DNA of 64,000 nucleotides from Domibacillus mangrovi (GCF_001906925.1 NZ_MRWQ01000012.1:28163-92162); one strand, 5' to 3'; positions 1 to 9,269 are shown, numbered from the stretch's first letter. Notes: generated by a model from the letters alone, not told the origin. Program-made: numbers and translations.

Positions 1-212
1 CTGCGCTTATGTTGAAATACTCATTTAACATGCGTGAAGAAGGAGAAGCGATTGAGCGTGCTGTACAGTCTGTCTTAAATGATGGATACTGCACCCAGGA
101 TTTACAAATGGAAGGCAGTACAGTGGTTGGAACGGATAAAATGATTGAACTTGTGACACAGCGAGTAGCAAACGGATCAGATGTTGCAACTGATACTATT
201 GTTTATATGTAA
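1..212 (+). CDS. leuB: 3-isopropylmalate dehydrogenase, C-terminal fragment
   Basis: This is the last 70 or so codons of LeuB, which oxidatively decarboxylates 3-isopropylmalate in leucine synthesis; the 5' part lies outside the window. The frame opens at base 3 with Ala-Leu-Met-Leu and keeps the family's C-terminal pattern (a MLKYSF helix, a GTDKM segment near the end) before TAA at 210-212. leuC follows 106 bp downstream on the same strand, as expected for a leuBCD operon. The gap has no obvious terminator. The assignment rests on family likeness plus the leuCD context. Confidence 0.85.
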   Translation, partial: ALMLKYSFNMREEGEAIERAVQSVLNDGYCTQDLQMEGSTVVGTDKMIELVTQRVANGSDVATDTIVYM

Positions 213-318
213 AGGGAAAAGCCACGGTGGATTCTATTCTTACTTGCACATATTGCAGGGAAGGAAGGGATCCCCGTTTTTTATCAAAAACACACATATG
301 TAAGAGGAGGGACTGGGT

Positions 319-1731
319 ATGACGAAGAAAAATGTTATCGAAAAAATTTGGGAAAATCATGTTGTAAACAGAACAGAAGGGAAGCCAGATCTTCTATATA
401 TCGATTTGCATCTTGTACATGAAGTAACATCTCCACAGGCATTTGAAGGATTACGAATTAGTGGACGCCGTGTGAGACGGCCTGATTTAACGTATGCGAC
501 AATGGACCATAACGTACCAACGATTGATCGTCATATTATCAATGACCAAGTTTCTAAAAAACAAATTGAAACACTTGAGCAAAATTGCCGTGAGTTTGGT
601 ATTGAACTTGCAGATATTGACCATCCAGATCAAGGAATTGTTCACGTTATCGGTCCACAGCTTGGATTGACACAACCGGGTAAAACGATTGTATGTGGAG
701 ATAGTCATACGTCTACACATGGCGCATTCGGTGCACTTGCATTCGGTATTGGTACAAGTGAAGTAGAACATGTTCTTGCTACGCAGACAATCTGGCAGCA
801 ACGTCCTAAAACATTACAAATTAAAGTGAATGGAAAACTAGGGTTTGGTGTTCAGTCAAAAGATATTATTCTTGCGATTATTGCAAAATTTGGTGTAAAT
901 GCTGGCACGGGTTATATCATGGAATACACAGGTGAAGCAATTCGTGATTTAACAATGGAACAGCGTATGACAATTTGTAATATGTCTATTGAAGCAGGGG
1001 CACGTGCAGGTCTCATCAGCCCTGATCAAACGACCGTTGAATATTTACGCGGACGGCGCTATGCTCCTCAAGGTGAAGAATTTGAAGCTGCAGCCGCAAA
1101 GTGGCTGGCTTTGGCGACAGATGAAGGAGCAGCATATGACAAAACACTTGAAATTGATGCAACGGAAATCGAACCGCAAATGACATGGGGAACCAATCCG
1201 TCAATGGGCAGCGGTATTTCAGGTACTGTTCCATCTCCTGATCAATTTGAGCGTGAAGCAGATAAAGAGTCCGTTCGCCTTGCACTAGACTATATGGGTC
1301 TTGAAGCAGGTACAAAGCTAACGGATATCCCTGTTGATTTCGTCTTTATTGGCTCATGTACAAACTCTCGTCTTAGCGATTTACGTGCAGCGGCTGAAGT
1401 AGCGAAAGGCCGTAAAGTACAAGGCAATGTAACAGCCATTGTTGTACCGGGTTCGCAAACAGTAAAGCAGCAAGCAGAGGCAGAAGGAATTGATAAAATC
1501 TTTATGGAAGCAGGCTTCGAATGGCGTGACTCTGGATGTTCCATGTGTCTTGCGATGAACGATGATGTTGTTCCGGCAGGGAAACGTTGTGCATCAACAT
1601 CAAACCGTAACTTTGAAGGACGTCAAGGTAATGGTGCGAGAACGCATCTTGTCAGTCCAACAATGGCTGCAGCAGCAGCTGTGACAGGTCACTTTACGGA
1701 TGTTCGTGAATTATCAAGCGTTAACTTATAA
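319..1731 (+). CDS. leuC: 3-isopropylmalate dehydratase large subunit
   Basis: LeuC, with LeuD, isomerises 2-isopropylmalate to 3-isopropylmalate in the leucine pathway; the large subunit carries the [4Fe-4S] cluster. The 470-aa length is normal for the family. The cluster ligands are visible as Cys347 in the GSCTNSR motif and Cys407/Cys410 in the DSGCSMC motif. The ATG at 319 has a strong AGAGGAGGG ribosome-binding site. leuD starts 16 bp after the stop, so the two subunits are very likely cotranscribed and translated at similar levels. Cytoplasmic. Confidence 0.97.
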   Translation: MTKKNVIEKIWENHVVNRTEGKPDLLYIDLHLVHEVTSPQAFEGLRISGRRVRRPDLTYATMDHNVPTIDRHIINDQVSKKQIETLEQNCREFGIELADIDHPDQGIVHVIGPQLGLTQPGKTIVCGDSHTSTHGAFGALAFGIGTSEVEHVLATQTIWQQRPKTLQIKVNGKLGFGVQSKDIILAIIAKFGVNAGTGYIMEYTGEAIRDLTMEQRMTICNMSIEAGARAGLISPDQTTVEYLRGRRYAPQGEEFEAAAAKWLALATDEGAAYDKTLEIDATEIEPQMTWGTNPSMGSGISGTVPSPDQFEREADKESVRLALDYMGLEAGTKLTDIPVDFVFIGSCTNSRLSDLRAAAEVAKGRKVQGNVTAIVVPGSQTVKQQAEAEGIDKIFMEAGFEWRDSGCSMCLAMNDDVVPAGKRCASTSNRNFEGRQGNGARTHLVSPTMAAAAAVTGHFTDVRELSSVNL

Positions 1732-1747
1732 TAAAGGAGGGTACAAT

Positions 1748-2347
1748 ATGCAGCCGATTAATCAATTTACTGGTGTTGTTTGTCCACTTAACCGTACAAA
1801 TATTGATACAGATCAAATTATTCCGAAACAATTTTTAAAACGAATTGAGCGCCAAGGTTTTGGTCAGTTTGTCTTTTACAACTGGCGTTTTGATGAAGAG
1901 GGTAATAAACGAGAAGATTTTATTATGAATAAACCGCAATATGAAGGTGCCGAAATACTGGTTGCCGGTGAAAACTTTGGGTGTGGTTCATCACGTGAAC
2001 ATGCGCCATGGGCATTGCTTGATTATGGCTTCCGGATTATCATTGCGCCAAGCTATGCGGATATTTTTTATAACAATAGTGTGAAAAATGGTATTCTTGC
2101 GCTCAAGTTAACGGAAGAAGAAGTAGCAGTGGTTATGGAGCGCTCAAAAGAAGAAGGCTATCGTCTACATGTTGATCTTGAAAAACAATCGGTAAACGAT
2201 GAAAATGGGTTTGTGGCTCATTTCGATATTGATCCATATTGGAAAAAAATGCTTTTAAATGGCTGGGATGAAATTTCTGTTACACTTACAGAGGAAGATT
2301 ACATTCGTCAATACGAAGAAAAAGTGTATGGCCAACAATATAGCTAA
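1748..2347 (+). CDS. leuD: 3-isopropylmalate dehydratase small subunit
   Basis: LeuD is the swivelling small subunit that partners LeuC. The 199-aa product starts at ATG 1748, chosen over an in-frame codon at 1700 inside leuC because AAAGGAGGG lies 7 bp upstream. The N-terminal PINQFTGVVCPLNRTNIDTDQIIP segment (given here only as its landmarks PLNR and DTDQIIP) and the GENFGCGSSREHAPWAL active-region loop are characteristic of the family. A rho-independent terminator follows directly, so this is the last gene of the leu operon. Confidence 0.97.
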   Translation: MQPINQFTGVVCPLNRTNIDTDQIIPKQFLKRIERQGFGQFVFYNWRFDEEGNKREDFIMNKPQYEGAEILVAGENFGCGSSREHAPWALLDYGFRIIIAPSYADIFYNNSVKNGILALKLTEEEVAVVMERSKEEGYRLHVDLEKQSVNDENGFVAHFDIDPYWKKMLLNGWDEISVTLTEEDYIRQYEEKVYGQQYS

Positions 2348-2350
2348 ACA

Positions 2351-2380
2351 AGAAGGATTCCATGGTGGAATCCTTCTTTT
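2351..2380 (+). terminator. leuD terminator
   Basis: Inverted repeat AGAAGGATTCCA / TGGAATCCTTCT with a short loop, followed by a T run. It begins 4 bp after the leuD stop. Confidence 0.9.
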
Positions 2381-2385
2381 GTATG

Positions 2386-2454
2386 TTAAAGAATCGAAAT
2401 AATCCATGAAATAACAACAATGGCACCAATAATCATTAAAATTGTTTTTAACAT
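2386..2454 (-). CDS. 22-aa hydrophobic peptide
   Basis: A minus-strand micro-ORF encodes MLKTILMIIGAIVVISWI and four more residues, nearly all hydrophobic and able to span a membrane once. The ATG at 2454 has a GAGGTG ribosome-binding site 8 bp upstream. It lies convergent to leuD, immediately behind the leuD terminator. I do not recognise it confidently as a named family. Single-span peptides of this size are common in Bacilli as membrane-protein regulators or type I toxins, but nothing here decides the role. No antisense RNA or partner gene is evident. Confidence 0.45.
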   Translation of the reverse strand: MLKTILMIIGAIVVISWIISIL

Positions 2455-2517
2455 TTCTGCGTCACCTCATAAGCATTTGTTTTGAATAACATTCCCGCTA
2501 TCTTTACTACTTAAACC

Positions 2518-2796
2518 TTTATCCCGCATTAACGGGCAGTAAGACCCCGCTTCAAGGCGTCGAAAAGAAAAGAAGGATAAGCGGGGGATCAATTGCCCGT
2601 AAAAGCCCGATTGGTTCGGGCCGGCCGAAGCCGGTCACTCAGGTATTGCCGCAGGACGCGGCGCTCTTTACCTGAGTTCCTTTTTATTCAGTGGGGGATG
2701 GGCGGAACGCAGACTAAGATCGTCACGTCCTGTGACAACGTCTGCATGATTCACATCGTGTGAACCTAACCCCCACTGAATGAAGTTTCACTTTAT
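2518..2796 (+). repeat. Nested-hairpin intergenic repeat, long form, copy 1
   Basis: A 279-bp element with four successive inverted-repeat modules: GGGCAGT..CCCCGCTT / AAGCGGGG..ATTGCCC; CCGGC/GCCGG; ACTCAGGTA / TACCTGAGT enclosing CCGC/GCGG; and ATTCAGTGGGGG / CCCCCACTGAAT enclosing GCAGAC/GTCTGC, GTCAC/GTGAC and TTCAC/GTGAA. It starts and ends with TTTAT. Four further copies occur in the window (16564, 38238, 38390, 44664). It has no ORF. Confidence 0.9.
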
Positions 2797-2928
2797 GAAA
2801 AAAGTGATGAAAAGAAGAAAGATGGATGAACTGTTGGAAATATTTATACGACTATTCTATTTTGTAGGCATGATATGAGGGAAAAAGGGAAACGTGTAAA
2901 GAGATGAATTTTGAAGGAGGAATGAATA

Positions 2929-4326
2929 ATGGAGTTTAGAATTGAACAAGATACACTCGGTGAAATGAAAGTGCCCGCAGATAAATATTGGGGAGCACAG
3001 ACACAGCGCAGTGTAGAAAATTTCCCCATCGGAACGGAAAAAATGCCAATTGAAATGATTTATGCATTCGCTCATTTAAAAAAAGCAGCGGCTGTTGCAA
3101 ATGGTGAACTCGGCAAGCTACCTGAAGACAAAATGAATGTGATTATTGAAGCGTGTGATGAAATTTTAACTGGAAAATGGGATCAACAATTTCCACTCGT
3201 TGTTTGGCAGACAGGTAGCGGTACGCAATCTAATATGAATGTGAATGAAGTGGTGGCGAAACGTGCTTCAGAGCTTGTGGGCAAAGAGGGGTTTATTCAT
3301 CCAAATGATGATGTGAATATGTCACAAAGCTCGAATGATACATTTCCAACAGCTATGCATATCGCAGTGTACGATGAGATTGAAAAGCGATTAAAAGTGG
3401 CATTAAAGCAATTTAAGAAGACATTGAAAAAGAAAGAAAAAGAATATATGGATGTCATTAAAATCGGCCGTACTCATTTGCAAGATGCGACGCCATTAAC
3501 GCTTGGTCAGGAAATTTCTGGATGGCGTCATATGATTGTCCGTAGTGAAGAAATGATCGACCAGGCTAAAGAAGGACTACTAAATCTCGCTATTGGCGGG
3601 ACAGCGGTCGGAACTGGCATTAACGCGGACCCAACGTTTGGTGATAAAACAGCCAAACAACTGAAAAAGCAGACAGGTTATTCGTTTGTTTCATCGAAAA
3701 ATAAATTTCATGCGTTAACGAGTCATGATGAAATAGTCTTTGTACATGGTGCTTTAAAAGCACTAGCAGCCGATTCAATGAAAATAGCCAATGACGTTCG
3801 CTGGCTCTCAAGCGGTCCACGAAGCGGCCTTGGAGAATTATCGATTCCAGCGAATGAACCGGGCAGTTCCATTATGCCAGGGAAAGTGAATCCGACGCAA
3901 AGTGAAGCACTCACAATGGCAGCTGTTCAAGTATTCGGTAATGATGCAGCCGTCGGATTTGCTGCGAGTCAGGGGAATTTTGAATTAAATGTGTTTAAGC
4001 CGGTTATTGTATATAATACGCTCCAATCGATCCGGCTGTTAGCAGATGGAATTCGATCTTTTGATGAACGATGCGCATTAGGAATCGAAGCGAATCTTGA
4101 CGTCATTCGTGGATTAATGGAACAGTCGCTTATGCTTGTGACGGCATTGAATCCGCATATTGGCTATGAAAAAGCGGCGAAAATCGCTAAGATGGCACAT
4201 AAAGATGGAACAACGCTAAAGAAAGCAGCGCTTGCATCAGGTTATGTGAACGAAAACGACTACAACCGTTGGATTGATCCGTTGCAAATGGTAAATCTGT
4301 CTGAAAAGAAAAAGAAAAAAGAATAA
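2929..4326 (+). CDS. fumC: Class II fumarate hydratase
   Basis: Fumarase of the TCA cycle (called citG in B. subtilis) interconverts fumarate and malate. The 465-aa length fits class II enzymes. Visible landmarks are [10 protein letters not shown] near residue 100, His183 in [10 protein letters not shown], and the fumarase/aspartase signature GSSIMPGK at residues 312-319, which holds the catalytic serine loop. The ATG at 2929 follows GAAGGAGGA. It is monocistronic here: a repeat element lies upstream and a strong terminator downstream. The Lys-rich tail (EKKKKKE) is slightly longer than usual. Confidence 0.97.
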   Translation: MEFRIEQDTLGEMKVPADKYWGAQTQRSVENFPIGTEKMPIEMIYAFAHLKKAAAVANGELGKLPEDKMNVIIEACDEILTGKWDQQFPLVVWQTGSGTQSNMNVNEVVAKRASELVGKEGFIHPNDDVNMSQSSNDTFPTAMHIAVYDEIEKRLKVALKQFKKTLKKKEKEYMDVIKIGRTHLQDATPLTLGQEISGWRHMIVRSEEMIDQAKEGLLNLAIGGTAVGTGINADPTFGDKTAKQLKKQTGYSFVSSKNKFHALTSHDEIVFVHGALKALAADSMKIANDVRWLSSGPRSGLGELSIPANEPGSSIMPGKVNPTQSEALTMAAVQVFGNDAAVGFAASQGNFELNVFKPVIVYNTLQSIRLLADGIRSFDERCALGIEANLDVIRGLMEQSLMLVTALNPHIGYEKAAKIAKMAHKDGTTLKKAALASGYVNENDYNRWIDPLQMVNLSEKKKKKE

Positions 4327-4330
4327 TAAA

Positions 4331-4368
4331 AAGCCATCTCAAAAGCTAAGCTTTTGAGATGGCTCCCT
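4331..4368. terminator. Bidirectional terminator between fumC and the SASP gene
   Basis: Inverted repeat GCCATCTCAAAAGC-TAA-GCTTTTGAGATGGC flanked by an A run on the left and a T run on the right. It can serve both convergent genes. Confidence 0.9.
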
Positions 4369-4378
4369 TTTTAAATAT

Positions 4379-4588
4379 TTACTTTTGGAAGCCGCTTAAT
4401 TGCTGTTCGGCCATTTGAACAAGACGTTTTGTAATTTCCCCACCAACAGAACCATTTGCACGGGATGTTGAGTCAGCACCTAACTGAACACCAAATTCAG
4501 ACGCGATTTCATACTTCATTTGATCAATTGCTTGTTGAGCACCTGGAGCGACCAATTGATTTGAATTGCTGTTGTTGTTGTTTGCCAT
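4379..4588 (-). CDS. sspB: Alpha/beta-type small acid-soluble spore protein
   Basis: SASPs coat and protect DNA in the dormant spore and are cleaved by the GPR protease at germination. The 69-aa protein has an Asn/Ser-rich start, the [18 protein letters not shown] helix, a GPR site within ASEFGVQLG, and the conserved [12 protein letters not shown] helix. Several near-identical SASP paralogs normally exist per genome, so the sspB symbol reflects the neighbouring yheB rather than sequence proof. Expression is expected in the forespore from the sigma-G-like promoter at 4699-4728, through an unusually structured leader. Confidence 0.95.
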   Translation of the reverse strand: MANNNNSNSNQLVAPGAQQAIDQMKYEIASEFGVQLGADSTSRANGSVGGEITKRLVQMAEQQLSGFQK

Positions 4589-4620
4589 TACTGTTCACAT
4601 CTCCCTTTTCTTGTTTTGGT

Positions 4621-4682
4621 CGGGTCTGACGGAGTTGCACCGTCGCGTGTGATTGATCGCCCGGAGCTGCCGGTGCGACCCG
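4621..4682 (-). promoter_or_regulatory. Structured 5' leader of the SASP mRNA
   Basis: Read on the minus strand, CGGGTC pairs with GACCCG at the ends of a 62-nt segment and GCACCG pairs with CGGTGC inside it. An alternative local hairpin GACGG/CCGTC overlaps the inner stem. The segment lies about 10 nt after the predicted start site and about 30 nt before the start codon. It has no T run, so it is not a terminator. Confidence 0.55.
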
Positions 4683-4698
4683 TTGTTGATTATGCTAG

Positions 4699-4728
4699 TA
4701 GTATGGATTGTACGCACTCATTTATACA
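4699..4728 (-). promoter_or_regulatory. Sigma-G-type promoter of the SASP gene
   Basis: On the minus strand TGTATA is followed, after 17 bp, by CATACTA. The sigma-G consensus is TGAATA-N17/18-CATACTA. It reads toward the SASP gene with about 100 nt of leader. Confidence 0.8.
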
Positions 4729-4952
4729 AAGCATAAGCAGGTAGTTGTTTCCTATTAATGGGGAGTAGACCTCACAAGTATTTTTTTGGATGATATGTTA
4801 TAGTATTCATACATAATTCTCAGTTAATGGAATAAAAAGTGGGTGACGCAATTCAAAAAGCGGCTCATCTAATTGCTAAAAAGCAAAAAGTTGAATTGAT
4901 GCCGTTCCACTTAGGAATCAGCATCATTTTTACGTACATGGAAGGTGGGCAC

Positions 4953-6095
4953 ATGTTGAATGATTTTTGGCTCATTTTATTTATGGGTATCATTGGTGCG
5001 GTGATTGGCAGTATCACGAATGCAGTAGCCATTCGGATGCTCTTCAAACCCCACGAGGCCCGCTACATTGGCAAATGGCGTATTCCATTCACACCAGGAC
5101 TAATCCCGAAACGACGTGCAGAACTGGCGAAGCAGGTGGGCAAAATTGTTGATGAACAGTTATTGACACCAGAAACGATTGAACAAAAATTAAATGAACC
5201 TGAATTTCGCAGTGAAATGGAATTATTTTTGCAGGCAGAGGTGAAAAAGTGGATTCAATCTAACATGACCGTAACAGAATTTTTTGAAAAGGTACACATT
5301 CCGGAAGTGGGCCTAAAAGTAGAAGCAAAAATAAATGAATGGATTGGTCAAAAATACAATTCCATTAAAGATTTTTACAGCGATCAAATTGTAAAAGAAT
5401 CGCTGCCAGTCGAATGGCTTGATAAAATAGAAAATAAAATTCCAGAAGTGTCTTCTTATATTTTACAAAAAGGTATTGAATATTTTTCTGGTGAAGCTGG
5501 CCGTTATCGTGTGAAAAGAATGACCAATAATTTTCTCGCAGAACGGGGCAAGTTTGGTGGGATGATTCAAAAGGTACTTGGCAACACGTCGATTGAAGAT
5601 AAAATTCGTCCGGAAATGATTAAGTTTTTAACGAGCCCGGGCACGAAAGACTTATTAAATGTTATTTTGAAAGATGAATGGAATAAAATAATCGAATGGA
5701 AGTGGGCCGGCGTAATTGGTAAATTTTCTGATGAGCAGGTTATAAATCAAGCGAAGACATTCATTGACGGACAACTTGATATTCAAATGATTTTTAATAA
5801 GCCAGTATCGGTCTATGCGCTTCCATTTGAAAAAAAAATCACTGACGTACTCATTCCAGGAATAATGGATAAAGGTATTATGAAAATCATAGTATGCATT
5901 CCGGAATTCATGAAAAAACTGAAAATTGCTGATATTGTACGCCAGCAAATTGAAACGTTCTCGATAGCTCGGTTGGAAATGATTGTTCTTAATATAACAC
6001 ATCGTGAATTAAAAATGATAACATTGCTCGGTGCTTTACTTGGCGGCTTAATTGGTGTTGTACAAGCACTGATTGTGACAGCATTTCCCACATGA
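4953..6095 (+). CDS. yheB: DUF445 family membrane protein YheB
   Basis: The 380-aa protein has an N-terminal membrane segment (LILFMGIIGAVIGSITNAVAIRML), the conserved KPHEARYIGKWRIPFTPG block (shortened here to KPHEA..PFTPGLIPKRR), a long charged central region and a C-terminal GALLGGLIGVVQ membrane helix. This is the DUF445/YheB family; its function is unknown, though YheB has been linked to spores. I chose ATG 4953 (GGAAGGTGGGC upstream). The frame stays open 38 codons farther upstream to a GTG at 4839 with no clear ribosome-binding site. It is next to the SASP gene, as in B. subtilis. Confidence 0.88.
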   Translation: MLNDFWLILFMGIIGAVIGSITNAVAIRMLFKPHEARYIGKWRIPFTPGLIPKRRAELAKQVGKIVDEQLLTPETIEQKLNEPEFRSEMELFLQAEVKKWIQSNMTVTEFFEKVHIPEVGLKVEAKINEWIGQKYNSIKDFYSDQIVKESLPVEWLDKIENKIPEVSSYILQKGIEYFSGEAGRYRVKRMTNNFLAERGKFGGMIQKVLGNTSIEDKIRPEMIKFLTSPGTKDLLNVILKDEWNKIIEWKWAGVIGKFSDEQVINQAKTFIDGQLDIQMIFNKPVSVYALPFEKKITDVLIPGIMDKGIMKIIVCIPEFMKKLKIADIVRQQIETFSIARLEMIVLNITHRELKMITLLGALLGGLIGVVQALIVTAFPT

Positions 6096-6144
6096 TCGGG
6101 CAATGATTTTCATGTTTTATTTCATATTTTAAACGCGTATCTAC

Positions 6145-6324
6145 CTACTGATGGAAAAGAAGTAATTTTCCTTCAGGTGATGTGCATCGATAAGTATAGT
6201 TTTCATATGCATGTGCATGTAAAATTTGTGAACCTCGATCTTTCGCTTCATCATCTGTTTTGGCTTCAAAAGATTGATCAAGTAATTTTTTTCCGTCTTT
6301 TTTAAAAACAGTTAGTTTATACAT
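6145..6324 (-). CDS. yhzD: YhzD-like small protein
   Basis: A 59-aa product, MYKLTVFKKDGKKLL at the start and SPEGKLLLFHQ at the end, resembles the YhzD family of Bacilli, whose function is unknown. The ATG at 6324 follows AAGGAGAT, which rules out the in-frame upstream extension to 6345. It has a predicted beta-alpha-beta look with many charged residues and no membrane segment. It lies convergent to yheB and divergent from yhaM. Confidence 0.75.
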   Translation of the reverse strand: MYKLTVFKKDGKKLLDQSFEAKTDDEAKDRGSQILHAHAYENYTYRCTSPEGKLLLFHQ

Positions 6325-6456
6325 GTTCCATCTCCTTGTAGACATGATACGATTATTGTATCCGATTTTCAGTAAAGAAAAAAGTATGATCTCTATTAAA
6401 GGAACATACGATCTGTGGTATAATAAACAGAAGAGTATAAAGAGGAGGGTGACGTC

Positions 6457-7401
6457 TTGGATAAAGGAATTACACAGTATGAAGCAGGCGAAAGTGTGGA
6501 TTGCTTTTTAATGATCAAATCAGCTGTCAAAAGTACAGCTGTGAATGGAAATCCATATTTAACGCTTATGCTGCAAGATACGAGTGGAGAAATTGAAGCG
6601 AAGCTGTGGGATGCAAAAGATGAGACAGTAAAAATGTATGCACCGCAGACCATTGTAAAAGTAGCAGGTGACATTCAAAATTACCGCGGACGGATGCAGT
6701 TGAAACTTCGTCAAATTCGCCCGGCATCAAAGCAAGATGGAATGGATGCAGGAGACTTTCTCGAAACAGCTCCGCTCAGCCAGGAAGAAATGGCCGAGAC
6801 GATTACGCAGTTTATTTTTGAAATGAAAAATCCCCATATACAGCGCATTACCCGTTCTTTATTGAAAAAATACTATCAACCATTTTTTGAATACCCAGCT
6901 GCTACGAAAAATCATCATGAATTTGTATCAGGCCTTGCATATCATGTTGTATCGATGTTAAAGCTAGCGAAATCCATCGCAGATCTTTATCCATCATTGG
7001 ATCGTGATTTACTTTATGCTGGCGTCATTTTACATGATCTTGGCAAAGTAACGGAATTATCGGGTCCAGTCGCGACGACATATACAGCAGAAGGGAACTT
7101 GATTGGCCACATTTCTATTATGGTAAACGAAATCGGTCAGATGGCGAAAGAGCTTGGCATTGAAGGAGAAGAAGTGATGGTCCTTCAACATGTGGTCTTG
7201 TCTCACCATGGGAAAGCGGAATGGGGGAGTCCGAAGCCACCAATGATTAAAGAAGCGGAAATGCTTCATTACATTGATAACCTCGATGCAAAAATGAATA
7301 TGCTTGACCGAGCGATGGAACGAACGAAGCCCGGTGAGTTTTCTGAACGTATTTTTCCACTCGATAACCGATCTTTTTATAAACCACTGTTTATAAAGTA
7401 A
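6457..7401 (+). CDS. yhaM: 3'-5' exoribonuclease YhaM
   Basis: YhaM degrades RNA from the 3' end and takes part in RNA turnover. The 314-aa protein has an N-terminal OB-fold ([18 protein letters not shown]) followed by an HD-type metal-binding domain with the HDLGKV motif and a downstream HHGK motif. The start is a TTG at 6457 directly preceded by AGAGGAGGGTGA; no better ATG is near. A terminator shared with the convergent prsA follows. Cytoplasmic. Confidence 0.95.
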   Translation: MDKGITQYEAGESVDCFLMIKSAVKSTAVNGNPYLTLMLQDTSGEIEAKLWDAKDETVKMYAPQTIVKVAGDIQNYRGRMQLKLRQIRPASKQDGMDAGDFLETAPLSQEEMAETITQFIFEMKNPHIQRITRSLLKKYYQPFFEYPAATKNHHEFVSGLAYHVVSMLKLAKSIADLYPSLDRDLLYAGVILHDLGKVTELSGPVATTYTAEGNLIGHISIMVNEIGQMAKELGIEGEEVMVLQHVVLSHHGKAEWGSPKPPMIKEAEMLHYIDNLDAKMNMLDRAMERTKPGEFSERIFPLDNRSFYKPLFIK

Positions 7402-7427
7402 AAAGCACCCGTGAGGGTGCTTTTTTA
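7401..7427. terminator. yhaM/prsA terminator
   Basis: Hairpin AAAAGCACCC-GTGA-GGGTGCTTTTTT; the prsA stop codon overlaps its T-rich arm. It can act in both directions. Confidence 0.9.
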
Positions 7428-8342
7428 CTTTGCTTCTTTTGATTCTTCATCATCTTTTGGTTCTGATGTTGTGTCATCATTTGTTTCAAATGCGCCTTTT
7501 AAGTCTTTATCTATGACTTTCACATCTGCTGCTTTCATTTCTTTCTCAAGCTTTGTTTGGAGGGTGTCAGAATCGACTTTTGATTTTTTTACTTCATCTG
7601 TCATCTGACTCTTCATGTCTTCGAAAGAGCCTTTTTCTTTTTGATCCGTAATTTTAATAATGTGATAACCATAATCGGACTTTACTGGTTTACTCACTTC
7701 ATTTACTTTTAATGTGCCAAGTGCTTCAGTAAACTCAGGAACGAACTGTGCACGTCCTGCGTTATCAATCCAACCGAGGCTTCCGCCGTTTTCAGCTGAA
7801 CCAGGATCGGTTGAATATTCTGTAGCAAGTTTGGCGAAGTCACCGCCATCAGCGAGCTTTTGTTGTACTTCTTTCACTTTTGCTTCATCTTCAACGAGAA
7901 TGTGGCTTACATTAATTTCAGGCTGCCAAGCATCATAATATTTTTTCACTTCATCGTCTGTTACTTTTACATCAGCGAGCGCTGCTTTTTCGCGGAGAAG
8001 TTCGAGCTTCAAAAATTCTTTAAAGCCGTCTTCATCAAGTCCATATTGTGCTAAAAACATTTCATACTGGTCGCCGAGCTGTTCTTTTGCTTTTTTCAAT
8101 TCTTTTACCAGTTCATCATCCGTTACTTCATAGTTTTCAGAGAGGACTTTTTTCTGCATTAATTCTTGCAGTGCCTGCTCCATTTGTGGACCGTATTTTT
8201 CCTTCATTTCTGCATACAATTCCATGTCGGTAACGTCGCCTGCTTTTGATGTTGCGATGACGTTGCCGTCGCCAGCTCCATTGCAGCCAGAAAGTGCGAG
8301 AACACCCGCTGCTAATGAAAGAGGCAGTGCCCATTTCTTCAT
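7425..8342 (-). CDS. prsA: Foldase lipoprotein PrsA (parvulin-type PPIase)
   Basis: PrsA is an extracytoplasmic membrane-anchored chaperone that folds secreted proteins and penicillin-binding proteins. The 305-aa product has a lipoprotein signal ending in LSGC with Cys20 as the lipidation site. An N-terminal SurA-like helical region follows, then a PpiC rotamase domain near residues 130-230 (INVSHILV, STDPGSAENGGSLGW, DYGYHIIKI). The C-terminal tail is acidic and low-complexity. The gene order yhaM-prsA-hpr matches B. subtilis. Confidence 0.97.
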   Translation of the reverse strand: MKKWALPLSLAAGVLALSGCNGAGDGNVIATSKAGDVTDMELYAEMKEKYGPQMEQALQELMQKKVLSENYEVTDDELVKELKKAKEQLGDQYEMFLAQYGLDEDGFKEFLKLELLREKAALADVKVTDDEVKKYYDAWQPEINVSHILVEDEAKVKEVQQKLADGGDFAKLATEYSTDPGSAENGGSLGWIDNAGRAQFVPEFTEALGTLKVNEVSKPVKSDYGYHIIKITDQKEKGSFEDMKSQMTDEVKKSKVDSDTLQTKLEKEMKAADVKVIDKDLKGAFETNDDTTSEPKDDEESKEAK

Positions 8343-8452
8343 CTAAATAACAACTCCCTAGTTATCTTCTGTCGTATTGTGACAGAAATTTTAGTCTAGA
8401 TATCAAAAACAACTATAACATAATTCAAGAACATGGAAAAGGAAAGGCGGAC

Positions 8453-8641
8453 CTAGACGTATAGTATTTCAATGTAAGAAGTGGACAACAAGATAACGAT
8501 TAAAATATTTACTGTCCGGAAAATTTTTTTATGACGCTCTTCTGGAATTTCTTTTTGGATACATAGTAAGTTCGTCATTCGATTTATATGGAACAAAATA
8601 AATATTGAAAAAATAACAAACGTAATGATAAGCGTAATCAC
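8453..8641 (-). CDS. Small membrane protein, function unknown
   Basis: A 62-aa product starts at GTG 8641, chosen because GGGGGAGG lies 7 bp upstream; the open frame continues farther with no start signal. It has two probable membrane helices (LIITFVIFSIFILF and VNILIVILLSTSYIEIL) separated by a short charged loop with EIPEERHKK. I do not recognise the family. It follows the DUF3267 gene on the same strand with about 80 bp between. Confidence 0.55.
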   Translation of the reverse strand: MITLIITFVIFSIFILFHINRMTNLLCIQKEIPEERHKKIFRTVNILIVILLSTSYIEILYV

Positions 8642-8720
8642 AGTATAACCTCCCCCTTTTTCTCCTGTATCAATTACTATATCAAACTGTCGTCTAAAAT
8701 GAAAACAGAACCCGCCGGCA

Positions 8721-9269
8721 TCAGCGCCAGGCGGGTGGTTCATCGGGAACTAAAATCTCAAATCCATCCAAATCTTCTTCGATGATTGAGTCTTTAGGGC
8801 ATGAGACAATTGTTTTTAAATAAAGAAAGTCAAATGAACAAATGCCGGTATGAAAAGCCACAGCCATTGTGAAATAGTGTAAATAGTGCGGCAATAGTAC
8901 CGCGCTGGCTAAAAGAAGGGGCGTCATACTAAAAAACGGCAATATTAAGCAAGTAATAAATCGGTTTTTGGAGACCGGTTTTCGAGTGGTCACAGTTAAA
9001 ACGGGCAAAAAAGAATACTTTAACTCCCACGTCATTTTTGGACGATGCGTGATCAAAGGGAGAAGGTGAAGCAATTTATGAAGCGGATAAACCGCAAGAA
9101 GACCGGCAGCGAACCAGGCAAAACCTGTTGCATACAGGGGCTCTGAATAATAAGATTGCATGGATGAAAAGGCGAGCGTAAAAACAATCATCGTCGTCAC
9201 GAATGAAACGAAAAACAGTTTATTAAAACCATACGTTTTTTCGAAATTATAAATTCGCCAGCACTTCAT
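8721..9269 (-). CDS. DUF3267-like putative metalloprotease membrane protein
   Basis: The 182-aa protein has about four membrane helices and an HKLLH motif in the second one (YPLHKLLHLLPL). It resembles the DUF3267 'putative zincin peptidase' family, found as yhaJ-like genes near hpr. The usual metalloprotease motif is HExxH; here the Glu position is Lys, so peptidase activity is doubtful. ATG 9269 is preceded by GGAGG with 9 bp spacing. The Shine-Dalgarno abuts a threefold 19-bp tandem repeat. Function is not established. Confidence 0.6.
   Translation of the reverse strand: MKCWRIYNFEKTYGFNKLFFVSFVTTMIVFTLAFSSMQSYYSEPLYATGFAWFAAGLLAVYPLHKLLHLLPLITHRPKMTWELKYSFLPVLTVTTRKPVSKNRFITCLILPFFSMTPLLLASAVLLPHYLHYFTMAVAFHTGICSFDFLYLKTIVSCPKDSIIEEDLDGFEILVPDEPPAWR

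Noticed and set aside
2797..2877. 27-codon frame (MKKVMKRRKMDELLEIFIRL..) between repeat copy 1 and fumC
   Set aside because: It starts in the repeat's end, lacks a Shine-Dalgarno and sits where the fumC promoter should be.
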